In this document: one piece after another, positions 47,531 through 56,583 of the stretch
Position numbering within the stretch: position 1 is the stretch's first letter
Layout: each line of letters begins with the position of its first letter
NCBI GenBank assembly: GCA_015494295.1
Contig: WGBO01000045.1
Coordinates: 26,335 to 90,334 of the forward strand
Direction: 5' to 3'
Source: Gammaproteobacteria bacterium
Lineage (GTDB): Bacteria; Pseudomonadota; Gammaproteobacteria; DSM-19610
Length of the DNA: 64,000 nucleotides
Made by a program: the position numbers and the translations under genes
Notes under the pieces: generated by a model
Seen by the model: only the letters and a program-made list of their open reading frames with translations
Database searches by the model: none
Told to the model about the DNA's origin: nothing

Positions 47531-49181
47531 TCATCCCTTTCTCAGTTACCAGCCGGCAAGCCCCGACACGCGAGAACGGCGGCGCCGCATCTGGATCCGC
47601 GTCCTGGCCGTGGCGGCGCTGCTGTCGGCCATCCTGCTGTTCAGTACCGCGGGCCACGCCCGCAACAGCAATTTCGATCATTTCAGCACCGGCTTTCCAC
47701 TCGACGGCGCCCACGCCAGCGCCGACTGCGATGCCTGCCACACACGCGGCATCTTCACCGGCACGCCAAAACGCTGTTCAGCCTGCCATGGCGAAGCTTC
47801 CCGCCTGGAAGGCGAACGGCTGCCGACGGGCCACATCCGCACCACCGGCGACTGCGCGGACTGTCATACCACCGGCAGCTGGAAACAGGTACCGCGCGTG
47901 GATCACATCGCCGTCATGGGCAGCTGCATCTCCTGTCATAACGGATCGACCGCCAGCAGCAAGCCGCTGAACCACGTGACCGCCGGCAACAACTGCGACG
48001 ACTGCCACAGCACCAACGGCTGGGGCGGCGCCGTCTTCGATCACCGCAACGTCACCGCCAACTGCGCCAGTTGCCACAACGGGCGTGTCGCCGCCGGCAA
48101 GCACAGCCGCCACATCCGCAGTGGCAACCGTTGCGAGGACTGCCACCGCTCCAGCGGCTGGACGCCCGTGCTTCGGGTCGACCACGCATCGGTGACCGGC
48201 AGTTGTTCGAGCTGCCACAACAACAGCATTGCCACAGGAAAACCCGCGAACCACATCCGTTCCGGCAACCGCTGCGAGGATTGTCACAACACGCGCAGCT
48301 GGTCCGGTGCGCGCGTCGACCACGCCAACGTCACCGCCAACTGCGCGAGTTGCCACAACGGCTCGACCGCGACCGGAAAGTCTGCGCGCCACATCAGCAC
48401 CAACAACCTGTGCGAGGATTGCCACCGTCCGTCGACATGGCTGCCGGTCATCCGCGTCGACCACGCCGACGTGCTGGGGGCCTGCATCAACTGCCACAAC
48501 GGCAGCACGGCGCGCGGAAAGTCCGCCTCGCATATCGCCTCCGGCAACACTTGCGACGACTGCCATACCACCAACGCCTGGACGCCGGCGGTATTCGACC
48601 ACAACGCAGTGGCGCCGGGCAGTTGCAACCGCTGCCACAACGGCGCCACCGCGACCGGCAAGCCCTCGAACCACCTGCGGACCAGCGCCCAGTGCGACAC
48701 CTGCCATTCGACACGGGCCTGGACCCCGGCCAGCTTCGATCACAATACCGTTTCCGGCTCCTGTTCGGGCTGCCACAACGGCAGCACCGCGACCGGCAAG
48801 CCCGGCAAGCACTTCGTGACCAGCCTGCAATGCGACCGTTGCCACAGCAACACGCGCTGGACCCCCATCGTATTCCGGCACAGTTCGCCCAACTACCCTG
48901 GCGACCACCGCGCCAGACTTGTCTGTACCTCGTGTCACCGCGGCAACGCACAGACGGTAACCTGGCCCACACCGGCCTACCAGCCGGATTGCGCCGGCTG
49001 CCACGCCCGCAACTTCAAACCCGGCCCGCACACCAGGCACAAGAACCCGGATACCAGGTACACGGTGAGCGAGTTGCGCGACTGTTCCGGCAGTTGCCAC
49101 GTGTACAGCGACAGCAGCATGAGCACCGTCGTCAAACGCCGTAACGGCGAGCACCGCGTCAGCGACGGAGGTTTCGATTGA
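47514..49181 (+). CDS. 19-20-heme cytochrome c with mixed triheme/diheme modules
   Basis: Encodes 555 residues. A ~27-residue basic N-terminal tail precedes a signal-anchor (WIRVLAVAALLSAILLFSTAG). The first module (NFDHFSTGFPLDGAH...) is the triheme type of the preceding protein. Seven diheme repeats of ~43 residues follow (VDH..V.G.C..CHNGSTATGK...HI.SGN.C.DCH....W). The C-terminal part has two CxxCH and one CSGSCH (CxxxCH). That is 19 canonical sites plus one atypical. His residues in VDH and NHI/RHI can provide distal ligands. It probably relays electrons between the 21-heme protein and the outer membrane component. Confidence 0.92.
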   Translation: MYTSTDHPFLSYQPASPDTRERRRRIWIRVLAVAALLSAILLFSTAGHARNSNFDHFSTGFPLDGAHASADCDACHTRGIFTGTPKRCSACHGEASRLEGERLPTGHIRTTGDCADCHTTGSWKQVPRVDHIAVMGSCISCHNGSTASSKPLNHVTAGNNCDDCHSTNGWGGAVFDHRNVTANCASCHNGRVAAGKHSRHIRSGNRCEDCHRSSGWTPVLRVDHASVTGSCSSCHNNSIATGKPANHIRSGNRCEDCHNTRSWSGARVDHANVTANCASCHNGSTATGKSARHISTNNLCEDCHRPSTWLPVIRVDHADVLGACINCHNGSTARGKSASHIASGNTCDDCHTTNAWTPAVFDHNAVAPGSCNRCHNGATATGKPSNHLRTSAQCDTCHSTRAWTPASFDHNTVSGSCSGCHNGSTATGKPGKHFVTSLQCDRCHSNTRWTPIVFRHSSPNYPGDHRARLVCTSCHRGNAQTVTWPTPAYQPDCAGCHARNFKPGPHTRHKNPDTRYTVSELRDCSGSCHVYSDSSMSTVVKRRNGEHRVSDGGFD

Positions 49182-49636
49182 ACCGGCACGATACACCCTC
49201 CGGCAGGCTTCCAGCGACGGGGGCATTCTTCCTGGTCCTGGCGGCGCTGGTCGCCATCGGACTGGCCGCCACCGCTGCGCCGGTCAGGGACCGGATTCTG
49301 GAAAAGGTTCGGATCGACAACAATGGCGATCGCCTGGAACTGGAGATCACGCTTTCCTTCGTGTTCGCCTACCGCATGCATTTTCCAACCGGCAGCGGCC
49401 GCGAACTGCGAATCTGGCTGAGGCCCGCGCAGGTCGCTGAAATCGACCGTTCCGCGCTCGGCGGTCGCGAGGCCGTCACGCCGCCCCGCGCCGGCGAGGC
49501 CGGCATCGATGAAGTCGTGTACGAGGGCGATGCGTCCGAAGGTCCCTGGATCACCGTGTACTTCGACGACGAAACCCGTTACCGCGTCGTGCCATTGCCC
49601 GACTACCGGCGCCTGAAAATCATCATCGAACCCTGA
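49178..49636 (+). CDS. Small exported protein sharing a domain with the downstream barrel protein
   Basis: Encodes 152 residues. A hydrophobic signal or anchor at ~16-35 precedes a beta-rich domain. The segments LELEITLSFVFAYRMHFP..GRELRIWLRP and ETRYRVVPLPDYRRLKIIIEP align with the N-terminal domain of the next protein (VRIEFTVPLQYVTHAP, DELQIQLRAV, EYRVYPGSDHRHLRVEV); the domain looks AMIN-like. The proposed start is TTG 49178, overlapping the upstream TGA, with GGAGG 6 bases before it. Function is unknown; envelope assembly of the cytochrome complex is a guess. Confidence 0.75.
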   Translation: MNRHDTPSGRLPATGAFFLVLAALVAIGLAATAAPVRDRILEKVRIDNNGDRLELEITLSFVFAYRMHFPTGSGRELRIWLRPAQVAEIDRSALGGREAVTPPRAGEAGIDEVVYEGDASEGPWITVYFDDETRYRVVPLPDYRRLKIIIEP

Positions 49637-49647
49637 CACGAATCGCC

Positions 49648-52095
49648 ATGCCGCACATGAACATCACCCGTCTGTCCCTGTTCGTTCTCGTGCTGCTGTC
49701 GACGGGGCGCCTGCTGGCAGCCGGCGTGGTCGACAGCATCGCCGTCGACGACCGCCGCAACCCGGCCACGGTGCGCATCGAGTTCACCGTCCCGCTCCAG
49801 TACGTCACCCACGCGCCGGAGCACCGTGGTGACGAACTGCAGATCCAGCTGCGCGCCGTCAGTGGCAACGTGTTTTCGCGCCAGACCTTCGCCAACGAAC
49901 ACCAGACCGTGACCGCGAACCGCGACAGCCTGGTGCCTCTGATCGAGGCCCGTTACGAGCCCCTGGATGCGGAACGCGGCACGCTCACCCTGCGCTTCTC
50001 GCGCAAGGTGGAATACCGTGTCTACCCGGGCAGCGACCATCGCCACCTGCGGGTGGAAGTCACCACCACGCGCAACATTCTCAAGGCGCCAGGACGACCC
50101 GCGAAGAAACTCCGCCCCGGCGAAGCCTCGGCCCTCGAACCGGACATCAACTATACGGAGCACTATGTCATCAACCTGGCGTCGTCGCTCGGCGATCTCG
50201 ACCGCCCGCCGGCGGAATCCCTGGGGCTGGGTCCCGGCATCCTGCTCTATACCGCGCAGTTCCCCATCGACGGTCGCGTATGGACACGGCTGCGGGCGGG
50301 CTTTTTCGCCACCCGCAGGCGGGCGAAAACCGCCCTGAAGAAAATACGCCGCCGCTATCCCGGCGCCTGGATAGACTACGCCAGCGCACGCGAGATACGC
50401 GCGGCCCGGCAACAGGCCGGCAAGCCGGAAACGGCTGATCGCCGGGCGCGCCCGGACATCATCCCGACCCTGCCGCGGGTACCGGACGAAAAGATCGCCG
50501 AACTGATGGAACAGGCGCGCCAGGCGATGGCGAACAACGACATCGGCCACGCCATACAGCTGTATACCAAGGTATTGCGCTATCCCGACAACCCTTACCG
50601 ACGCGACGCGCTGGAATTCCTCGGCGTGGCGCGCGAGCGCAAGGGCCAGATCGCCCATGCCGTGCGCGAATACCGGCGCTACCTGGCCCTGTACCCGGAA
50701 GGCGAAGGCGCGCGCCGCGTGGCCCAGCGGCTGGCCGGCATCACTACGGCCAGGCAGGCGCCGCCCAAGGCCGCGCCCGGACGGCGGCGCGCCCGCGGCG
50801 ACAGCGCCTGGGAACGCTATGGCAGCGTCTCCCAGTTCTACCGCCGCGACGAAAGCACCACCGATGCCGCCGGGCAGCTCATCACCCAGTCGTCCCTGAG
50901 CACGGACCTCGACGTGACCGCGCGCCGCCGCGGCGGAAATCAGGACATCCTGACGCGTTTCACCGGCAGCTATCTTCACGACTTTCTTGCCGACGGTTCC
51001 GGCGACCAGAGCAGCGTGAGCAGCCTGTACGCGGACATCAGCGACCGTGGACACCGGCTGTCGGCGCGTATCGGCCGCCAGTCACGCAATACCGGCGGCG
51101 TGCTCGGGCGCTTCGACGGACTGCTGGCCGGCTACCGGCCCGCCGAGCGCGTACTGCTCAACGCGGTGGCGGGTTTTCCGGTGCTTTCCTCGCGTGACAA
51201 CCCGGACACCGGGCGCCTGCTGTACGGTGTAAGCACCGACCTGGGCACTTTCGCCAACGCCTGGGACTTCAACCTGTTCTACATCGAGCAACAGAATGAC
51301 GGGCTGCTTGACCGGCGCGCCGTGGGTGGCGAGGCGCGTTATTTCGACCCGCAGCGTTCCCTGCTGGGCTTTGTCGACTACGACGTTTCCTACGACTCGC
51401 TCAACACGCTGATCCTCCTCGGCACCTGGACGCTGGCGGACCATACCGTGATCAACGCCAATATCGACTACCGCAACAGTCCCATACTGACCACCGGGAA
51501 CGCATTGCAGGGACAGGCCGTGTCCGATCTCGACGCGCTCGGCAAGCTGTTCAGCGAAAGCGAGATACGCAGCCTGGCGGAAGACCGCACCGGCCGCGCC
51601 ACCAGCGCCACCCTGGGCGCCTCCCGGCCCTTGTCGGAAAAACTTCAGCTGAGCGGCGACCTCACCGTTTCAAAAATCGAGGGCACGAATGCGTCCGGGG
51701 GTGTCGACGCCGTAGCGGGCAGCGACACCGAATTTTTCGGCAACCTGCAGTGGATCGGAAGCAATCTGCTGGTGTCAGGCGACGTGACGGTGTTCGGCCT
51801 GCGCTACGCCGACACCACCAGCAACCACACGGCCTCGCTGTCGCTGAACAGCCGTTTCCCCTTCCGCACCGTCTGGCGGTTCAACCCGCGCATGCGCATC
51901 GACTACCGCGACAATATCGGCAGCAACTCCACGCAGTGGATCGCGGCGCCCTCCATGCGCATCGACTACCGCTGGCGCAGGCGCTACCGCTTCGAAACCG
52001 AGTTCGGCGGGGAATGGTCGACCGAGGAACTGCCCAACGATACCCGCGACAGTTCCTCGTTCTACTTCAACCTGGGCTACCGCGCGGACTTCTAG
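49648..52095 (+). CDS. Predicted outer membrane beta-barrel with AMIN-like, SPOR-like and TPR domains
   Basis: Encodes 815 residues. After a signal peptide come an AMIN-like domain (~25-150, shared with the upstream gene), a SPOR-like segment (RVWTRLRAGFFATRRRAKTALKKI, ~205-260), a TPR pair (~285-355), and about 430 residues rich in alternating amphipathic strands ending FYFNLGYRADF, as in C-terminally Phe-terminated outer membrane barrels. SPOR domains bind denuded peptidoglycan. Its position after the multiheme genes suggests the outer membrane pore of a porin-cytochrome conduit. An alternative start lies 9 bases downstream. Confidence 0.8.
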   Translation: MPHMNITRLSLFVLVLLSTGRLLAAGVVDSIAVDDRRNPATVRIEFTVPLQYVTHAPEHRGDELQIQLRAVSGNVFSRQTFANEHQTVTANRDSLVPLIEARYEPLDAERGTLTLRFSRKVEYRVYPGSDHRHLRVEVTTTRNILKAPGRPAKKLRPGEASALEPDINYTEHYVINLASSLGDLDRPPAESLGLGPGILLYTAQFPIDGRVWTRLRAGFFATRRRAKTALKKIRRRYPGAWIDYASAREIRAARQQAGKPETADRRARPDIIPTLPRVPDEKIAELMEQARQAMANNDIGHAIQLYTKVLRYPDNPYRRDALEFLGVARERKGQIAHAVREYRRYLALYPEGEGARRVAQRLAGITTARQAPPKAAPGRRRARGDSAWERYGSVSQFYRRDESTTDAAGQLITQSSLSTDLDVTARRRGGNQDILTRFTGSYLHDFLADGSGDQSSVSSLYADISDRGHRLSARIGRQSRNTGGVLGRFDGLLAGYRPAERVLLNAVAGFPVLSSRDNPDTGRLLYGVSTDLGTFANAWDFNLFYIEQQNDGLLDRRAVGGEARYFDPQRSLLGFVDYDVSYDSLNTLILLGTWTLADHTVINANIDYRNSPILTTGNALQGQAVSDLDALGKLFSESEIRSLAEDRTGRATSATLGASRPLSEKLQLSGDLTVSKIEGTNASGGVDAVAGSDTEFFGNLQWIGSNLLVSGDVTVFGLRYADTTSNHTASLSLNSRFPFRTVWRFNPRMRIDYRDNIGSNSTQWIAAPSMRIDYRWRRRYRFETEFGGEWSTEELPNDTRDSSSFYFNLGYRADF

Positions 52096-52107
52096 CCCCG
52101 CGCGGTC

Positions 52108-53151
52108 TCAGTCCCGGCGCCTGTTCCGGGACTTGGCGCGGTGTTCGTCACGAGACGAAGCATCGTCGTGCGCGTCGTCATCCTCCGCTTCCGCTTCATC
52201 ATCGTCGTCCCCGTACAAGGCCTCCGTCGCCCTGGCGATCAGCTTGTGCGCCTGCCGGGTCGGATGAATGCCGTCCCAGAACAGGTAGCGGTCGGGCGAA
52301 CGGCACACCGCCCCAACGAGCACGCCGGGCGTAATGCAGGAGTCGGTCACGTTGTAAAAACCGAAATCCTGTGGCTGCGCGACGACCTGCTGAAGAAAAC
52401 CGAACAGGTCGAAACGCACCAGGTCCAGATCGGGGAACATGAAACCGAGCGCATCGAGGGCGCCGGCAAGCCCCTGGTTGAAGCCGCTGGACAGGAACAG
52501 GGCCGCACCCTGCACTACCGGACCCTGCAGGCGCACCGCCGGCACCAGGGAAAGGTCCGGTGCGTTGAACACCAGCACGTGGCGGGCGCCGGACGTCGCC
52601 AGCGCGGCGATATTGTCGGCCAGCGCCGTCACCGCCCCGGCCAGAATGGCCTCGCTGCCGGCGCCGGTGGGATCGACGGCCAGCGCCTCCAGCGCGTCGC
52701 GCACGTCGTTGCCCCCGAAAAACACCACGTACAGGGCATCGGGATCGGCAAACCCGCCCCGGTTGCCGAGGTACAGCGACACCTGCGCCGCGAGGTCGAC
52801 CGGACCCTGCGCCCGCGCCCGCGCGCCGCCCACGGCATAGTTGGAGAACACCGCCGGGTTGAGGAATGCCGGACCGGACCGGACGTCCATTTCGTGGCTG
52901 AAACGTTCCGCCCAGGTCTTGCCATTACTGAAATGGTGGCCGCCAATTGCGTAGGGTGCCGCCGGAACCAGCGCATAGGGCGGGACACTGACCTGGCCGG
53001 TAAGCACGAAGGCGTTGCCGGGGTCGGACAGACTGTCGCCGAACACGACGACATCGCTGAAACGGCTGTCGGCCAGCGCCGGGCCGGCAAACAGCGTGGC
53101 CAACACCAGCACGTAGCGGAAAATCGACCTGCTGCGCGTTCTCGTTACCAT
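52108..53151 (-). CDS. Exported SGNH/GDSL-family hydrolase
   Basis: Encodes 347 residues with a signal peptide (cleavage near ALA-DS). Block I is VVFGDSLSDPGN with the catalytic Ser, the block III Asn lies in FFGGNDVRD, and the catalytic Asp-x-x-His is WDGIHPTRQAH. It belongs to the lipase/esterase group related to thermolabile hemolysin and acyltransferase-like GDSL proteins. The last ~35 residues are strongly acidic, then basic (DDDDEAEAEDDD...RAKSRNRRRD), and are unusual for the family. It is convergent with the barrel gene and probably independent of it. Confidence 0.88.
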   Translation of the reverse strand: MVTRTRSRSIFRYVLVLATLFAGPALADSRFSDVVVFGDSLSDPGNAFVLTGQVSVPPYALVPAAPYAIGGHHFSNGKTWAERFSHEMDVRSGPAFLNPAVFSNYAVGGARARAQGPVDLAAQVSLYLGNRGGFADPDALYVVFFGGNDVRDALEALAVDPTGAGSEAILAGAVTALADNIAALATSGARHVLVFNAPDLSLVPAVRLQGPVVQGAALFLSSGFNQGLAGALDALGFMFPDLDLVRFDLFGFLQQVVAQPQDFGFYNVTDSCITPGVLVGAVCRSPDRYLFWDGIHPTRQAHKLIARATEALYGDDDDEAEAEDDDAHDDASSRDEHRAKSRNRRRD

Positions 53152-53259
53152 TGGGCTCTCCTCCCGGGGATAATGGGGAACGTCCGTCCGGTCCCCTGCC
53201 CCGGGCGGAATACCCTATATGCAGCAGGGAAGCGGGGCTGTCAAGGACACAGCCGGCGG

Positions 53260-55560
53260 CTAGCCCGTACCCGCCACCGGCAACGCCCGTTCGCGCAGGA
53301 TACGCGCCGCCTCCACCATGTTGGCCAGCGCCGCCTCCACCTCCGGCCAACCCCGGGTCTTGAGCCCGCAGTCCGGGTTGACCCAAAGGCGCGCGGCGGG
53401 AATGCGTTGCGCGGCCTTCTCCATCAACGCAACCATTTCCTCGACGCTCGGCACATTGGGTGAATGGATGTCATAGACGCCGGGGCCGATCTCGTTCGGG
53501 TACTCGAAATTCTCGAACACGTCCAGCAACTCCATGTCGGAACGCGACGTCTCGATGGTGATGACGTCGGCGTCCATGGCGGCGATGGCCTCGATGATGT
53601 CGTTGAATTCCGAGTAGCACATGTGGGTGTGGATCTGCGTATCGTCGGCGACGCCCGAGGCCGTGAGGCGGAAAGCATGCACCGCCCAGTCCAGATAGGC
53701 CTGCCACTCGCCGCGGCGCAACGGCAGACCCTCGCGCAACGCGGCCTCGTCGATCTGGATGACACGGATGCCGGCGCGCTCCAGGTCCAGCACCTCGTCG
53801 CGCAAGGCCAGCGCGATCTGCGCGCAGGTCTCCGCGCGCGGCTGATCGTCGCGCACGAAGGACCAGTTGAGGATGGTCACCGGGCCGGTAAGCATGCCTT
53901 TCATCGGGCGCGCGGTGCAGGATTGCGCGTAACGGATCCAGTCCACGGTCATCGGCGCCGGGCGCTGCACGTCACCGTAGATGATCGGCGGCTTGACGCA
54001 GCGCGAACCGTAGGACTGTACCCAGCCATTGGCGGTAAAGGCGAAGCCGTCCAGTCGTTCGCCGAAATACTCCACCATGTCGTTGCGCTCCGGCTCGCCG
54101 TGCACCAGCACGTCCAGGCCCAGCGCTTCCTGGCGCCGCACCGCGTCGGCGATCTCCGCCTGCATGCGCGCGCGGTACCCGGCCTCGTCGAGCTCGCCGT
54201 TGCGAAAGTCGCGGCGCGCGGCGCGGATGTCGGCGGTCTGCGGGAAGGAACCGATGGTGGTGGTCGGATACAGGGGCAGCTTCAGCCAGGCGCGCTGCAG
54301 CGGCGCGCGTTCGGCGTAGGGCCGCGTGCGTTGCGCCTGCGAGCCGTCGACCGCGGCGAGGCGCGCCCGCACCGCGTCGCGGTGTATATCGCCGGAGGCG
54401 CGGCGCGAGGCCAGGGCCGCGTCGCAGGCGGCCAGCGCCTCGCCCACCGCCTCGCGGCCGGCGGCCAGCGCGCGGCCGAGCAAGGTGATCTCATCGAGCT
54501 TCTGGCTGGCAAAGGCCAGCCAGGCCCGCAGCTCCGGCGCCAGTGCCGTTTCCCCGTCGAGGTCGACCGGCACGTGCAACAGCGAGCAGGACGGCGCCAG
54601 CCACAGGCGTTCGCCAAGACGTTCGCGCAACGGTTCCAGCGTATCCAGCGCCCGCGACAGGTCGGTGCGCCAGATGTTGCGGCCGTCCACCACGCCCACC
54701 GACAGCACCTTGTAGGCCGGCAGGCGGTCGATCACCGCCTCCAGTTGCCCGGGCGCGCGCACCGCGTCGATATGCAGGCCATCCACCGGCAACCGGCACG
54801 CCAACCCGAGGTTGTCACCGAGCGCGCCGAAGTAAGTCGCCAGCAGGCGCTTGACGCCACCGGACTGCCAGCGGCTGTAAACCGCCTCGAAGGCATCCTT
54901 CCAGACCTGCGGCAGGTCAAGTACCAGGATCGGCTCGTCGACCTGCACCCATTCGACGCCCTGTCCGTGCAGGCGCGCCAGAATTTCCCCGTACACCGGC
55001 AGCAGCTCGTCGAGCAGGTCCAGCCGGTTGAATTCGCCCCCCTTGCACTTGCCCAGCCACAGGTAACTGAGCGGGCCCAGGATCACCGGCTTGATGCGGT
55101 GGCCCAGTGCCTGCGCTTCCTCCACCTGTTCGAACAGTTGGCTGGACGACAGCGAGAAACGCTGCCCGGCGTGGAACTCCGGCACCAGGTAGTGATAGTT
55201 GGTGTCGAACCACTTGGTCATTTCGCAGGCCGGGGCCGGCGCGCCGGACGGGGCGCGGCCACGCGCCATGCGGAACAGGGTATCGAGGTCGACCTCGCCA
55301 CCCGGGTGGGCGAAACGCGGCGGCACCGCGCCCAGCAGGCAGGACATGTCCAGCACCTGGTCGTACCAACTGAAATCGCCCACCGGCAACAGGTCCAGCC
55401 CGGCCTTTGCCTGCAACGTCCAGTGACGTTCCCGCAGCGCCTTGCCGGTGGCTTCAAGCCGCTCGCGGTCGATGTCGCCCTTCCAGTAGGCCTCGACGGC
55501 GCGCTTCAGTTCGCGTTGAGCGCCAATGCGCGGAAAACCCAGGTTGTGTGTCGTCGTCAT
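53260..55560 (-). CDS. metE: Cobalamin-independent methionine synthase
   Basis: Encodes 766 residues. It is a two-barrel enzyme transferring the methyl group of methyltetrahydrofolate polyglutamate to homocysteine. [17 protein letters not shown] opens the N-terminal barrel; zinc ligands in the C-terminal barrel are seen in [12 protein letters not shown] and [14 protein letters not shown] 55560 (MTTTHNLGF) matches the family; a GTG 18 bases upstream is in frame. It is divergent from metR with a perfect MetR box between them, so induction by homocysteine through MetR is expected. Confidence 0.97.
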   Translation of the reverse strand: MTTTHNLGFPRIGAQRELKRAVEAYWKGDIDRERLEATGKALRERHWTLQAKAGLDLLPVGDFSWYDQVLDMSCLLGAVPPRFAHPGGEVDLDTLFRMARGRAPSGAPAPACEMTKWFDTNYHYLVPEFHAGQRFSLSSSQLFEQVEEAQALGHRIKPVILGPLSYLWLGKCKGGEFNRLDLLDELLPVYGEILARLHGQGVEWVQVDEPILVLDLPQVWKDAFEAVYSRWQSGGVKRLLATYFGALGDNLGLACRLPVDGLHIDAVRAPGQLEAVIDRLPAYKVLSVGVVDGRNIWRTDLSRALDTLEPLRERLGERLWLAPSCSLLHVPVDLDGETALAPELRAWLAFASQKLDEITLLGRALAAGREAVGEALAACDAALASRRASGDIHRDAVRARLAAVDGSQAQRTRPYAERAPLQRAWLKLPLYPTTTIGSFPQTADIRAARRDFRNGELDEAGYRARMQAEIADAVRRQEALGLDVLVHGEPERNDMVEYFGERLDGFAFTANGWVQSYGSRCVKPPIIYGDVQRPAPMTVDWIRYAQSCTARPMKGMLTGPVTILNWSFVRDDQPRAETCAQIALALRDEVLDLERAGIRVIQIDEAALREGLPLRRGEWQAYLDWAVHAFRLTASGVADDTQIHTHMCYSEFNDIIEAIAAMDADVITIETSRSDMELLDVFENFEYPNEIGPGVYDIHSPNVPSVEEMVALMEKAAQRIPAARLWVNPDCGLKTRGWPEVEAALANMVEAARILRERALPVAGTG

Positions 55561-55650
55561 GTCGTTGCCCTTTTGCACGTGTTATTCGATTGCGCGGCAG
55601 TATGGTAAGCTTGGCGTGTTGTTTCAATTTCATATTTTTACTTATTATCA

Positions 55651-55663
55651 TGAATTAAATTCA
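55651..55663. promoter_or_regulatory. MetR binding site
   Basis: TGAATTAAATTCA matches the MetR consensus TGAA-N5-TTCA perfectly. It lies in the 105-bp AT-rich metE-metR gap, 2 bases before the metR ATG, a place suited to metR autorepression and metE activation. Confidence 0.75.
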
Positions 55664-55665
55664 TT

Positions 55666-56568
55666 ATGTTTCTTGAACTCCGCCACCTGCGCAGCTTTGT
55701 CGCCATCGAGGAAACCGGGAGCCTGGCGCGCGCGGCCGAACGCCTGCACCTCACCCAGTCGGCGCTTTCGCACCAGATCAAGGCCCTGGAACGCTACTAT
55801 GAGATGCCACTGTTCCTGCGTTCCAGCAAGCCGCTGAAACTCACCCCGGCCGGGCGCAAGCTGCTGGAACTGGCGCGGCGGGTGCTGCCCGGCGTGGAGC
55901 AGACCGAGGCGGAACTGAAAAGCGCGGCGCGCGGCGAAAGCGGGCGCCTGCACATTGCCATCGAATGCCACGCCTGTTTCGAATGGCTGCTGCCGGTACT
56001 GGACCGTTACCGCGAGGACTGGCCGGAAGTGGAAGTGGATATCCGCCTGGGCGTGAGTTTTGACCCCATCCCGGCCTTGCAGAACGGCGGCGTGGATCTG
56101 GTGATCAGTTCCGACCCGGTGGCGCACAAGGATCTGGTGTTCGAACCGCTGTTCGACTACCAGGCACTGCTGGTGCTGGCCCGCAACCATCCCCTCACCG
56201 CCCGCGAATACGCCGACCCCGAAGACCTCGCCAACCAGACGCTGATCACCTACCCGGTCGAACGCCGGCGGCTGGACGTGTTCAACCGCTTCCTGCAACC
56301 GGCCGGCGTGGAACCCGCCGAGGTGCGTCAGACCGAACTGACCGCCATCATCCTGCAACTGGTGGCCGGACAGCGCGGCGTGGCGGTGCTGCCGGACTGG
56401 GTGGTTCGCGAACCGGTGCGGCAGCGGCGCCTGTCGGTGCGCGCTCTGGGCCGGGACGGCATGTTCGGCACCCTGTATGCCGCCTTGCGCGTCATCGACC
56501 GGCCGGCGGCCTATATCCAGGCCTTTCTGGCGCTGGCGCGCGACGCCGCCAGCCGCGCGCCACGCTGA
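55666..56568 (+). CDS. metR: LysR-type regulator MetR
   Basis: Encodes 300 residues. The winged helix domain is MFLELRHLRSFVAIEETGSLARAAERLHLTQSALSHQI-type at residues 1-60, followed by the effector domain with ECHACFEWLLPVLDRYREDWPEVEVDI, typical of MetR. It activates metE with homocysteine as co-inducer. Divergence from metE and the adjacent MetR box support the name. Confidence 0.95.
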   Translation: MFLELRHLRSFVAIEETGSLARAAERLHLTQSALSHQIKALERYYEMPLFLRSSKPLKLTPAGRKLLELARRVLPGVEQTEAELKSAARGESGRLHIAIECHACFEWLLPVLDRYREDWPEVEVDIRLGVSFDPIPALQNGGVDLVISSDPVAHKDLVFEPLFDYQALLVLARNHPLTAREYADPEDLANQTLITYPVERRRLDVFNRFLQPAGVEPAEVRQTELTAIILQLVAGQRGVAVLPDWVVREPVRQRRLSVRALGRDGMFGTLYAALRVIDRPAAYIQAFLALARDAASRAPR

Positions 56569-56583
56569 GCGGCGGGCACGGTC

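Noticed and set aside
45965..49181. Regular DNA repeats resembling a CRISPR array
   Set aside because: The periodicity follows protein modules carrying CxxCH motifs, the units diverge at the DNA level, and there are no identical short repeats with unique spacers.
53236..53254. GGCTGT/ACAGCC hairpin after metE as a terminator
   Set aside because: The stem is only 6 bp with no U-run; too weak to annotate.
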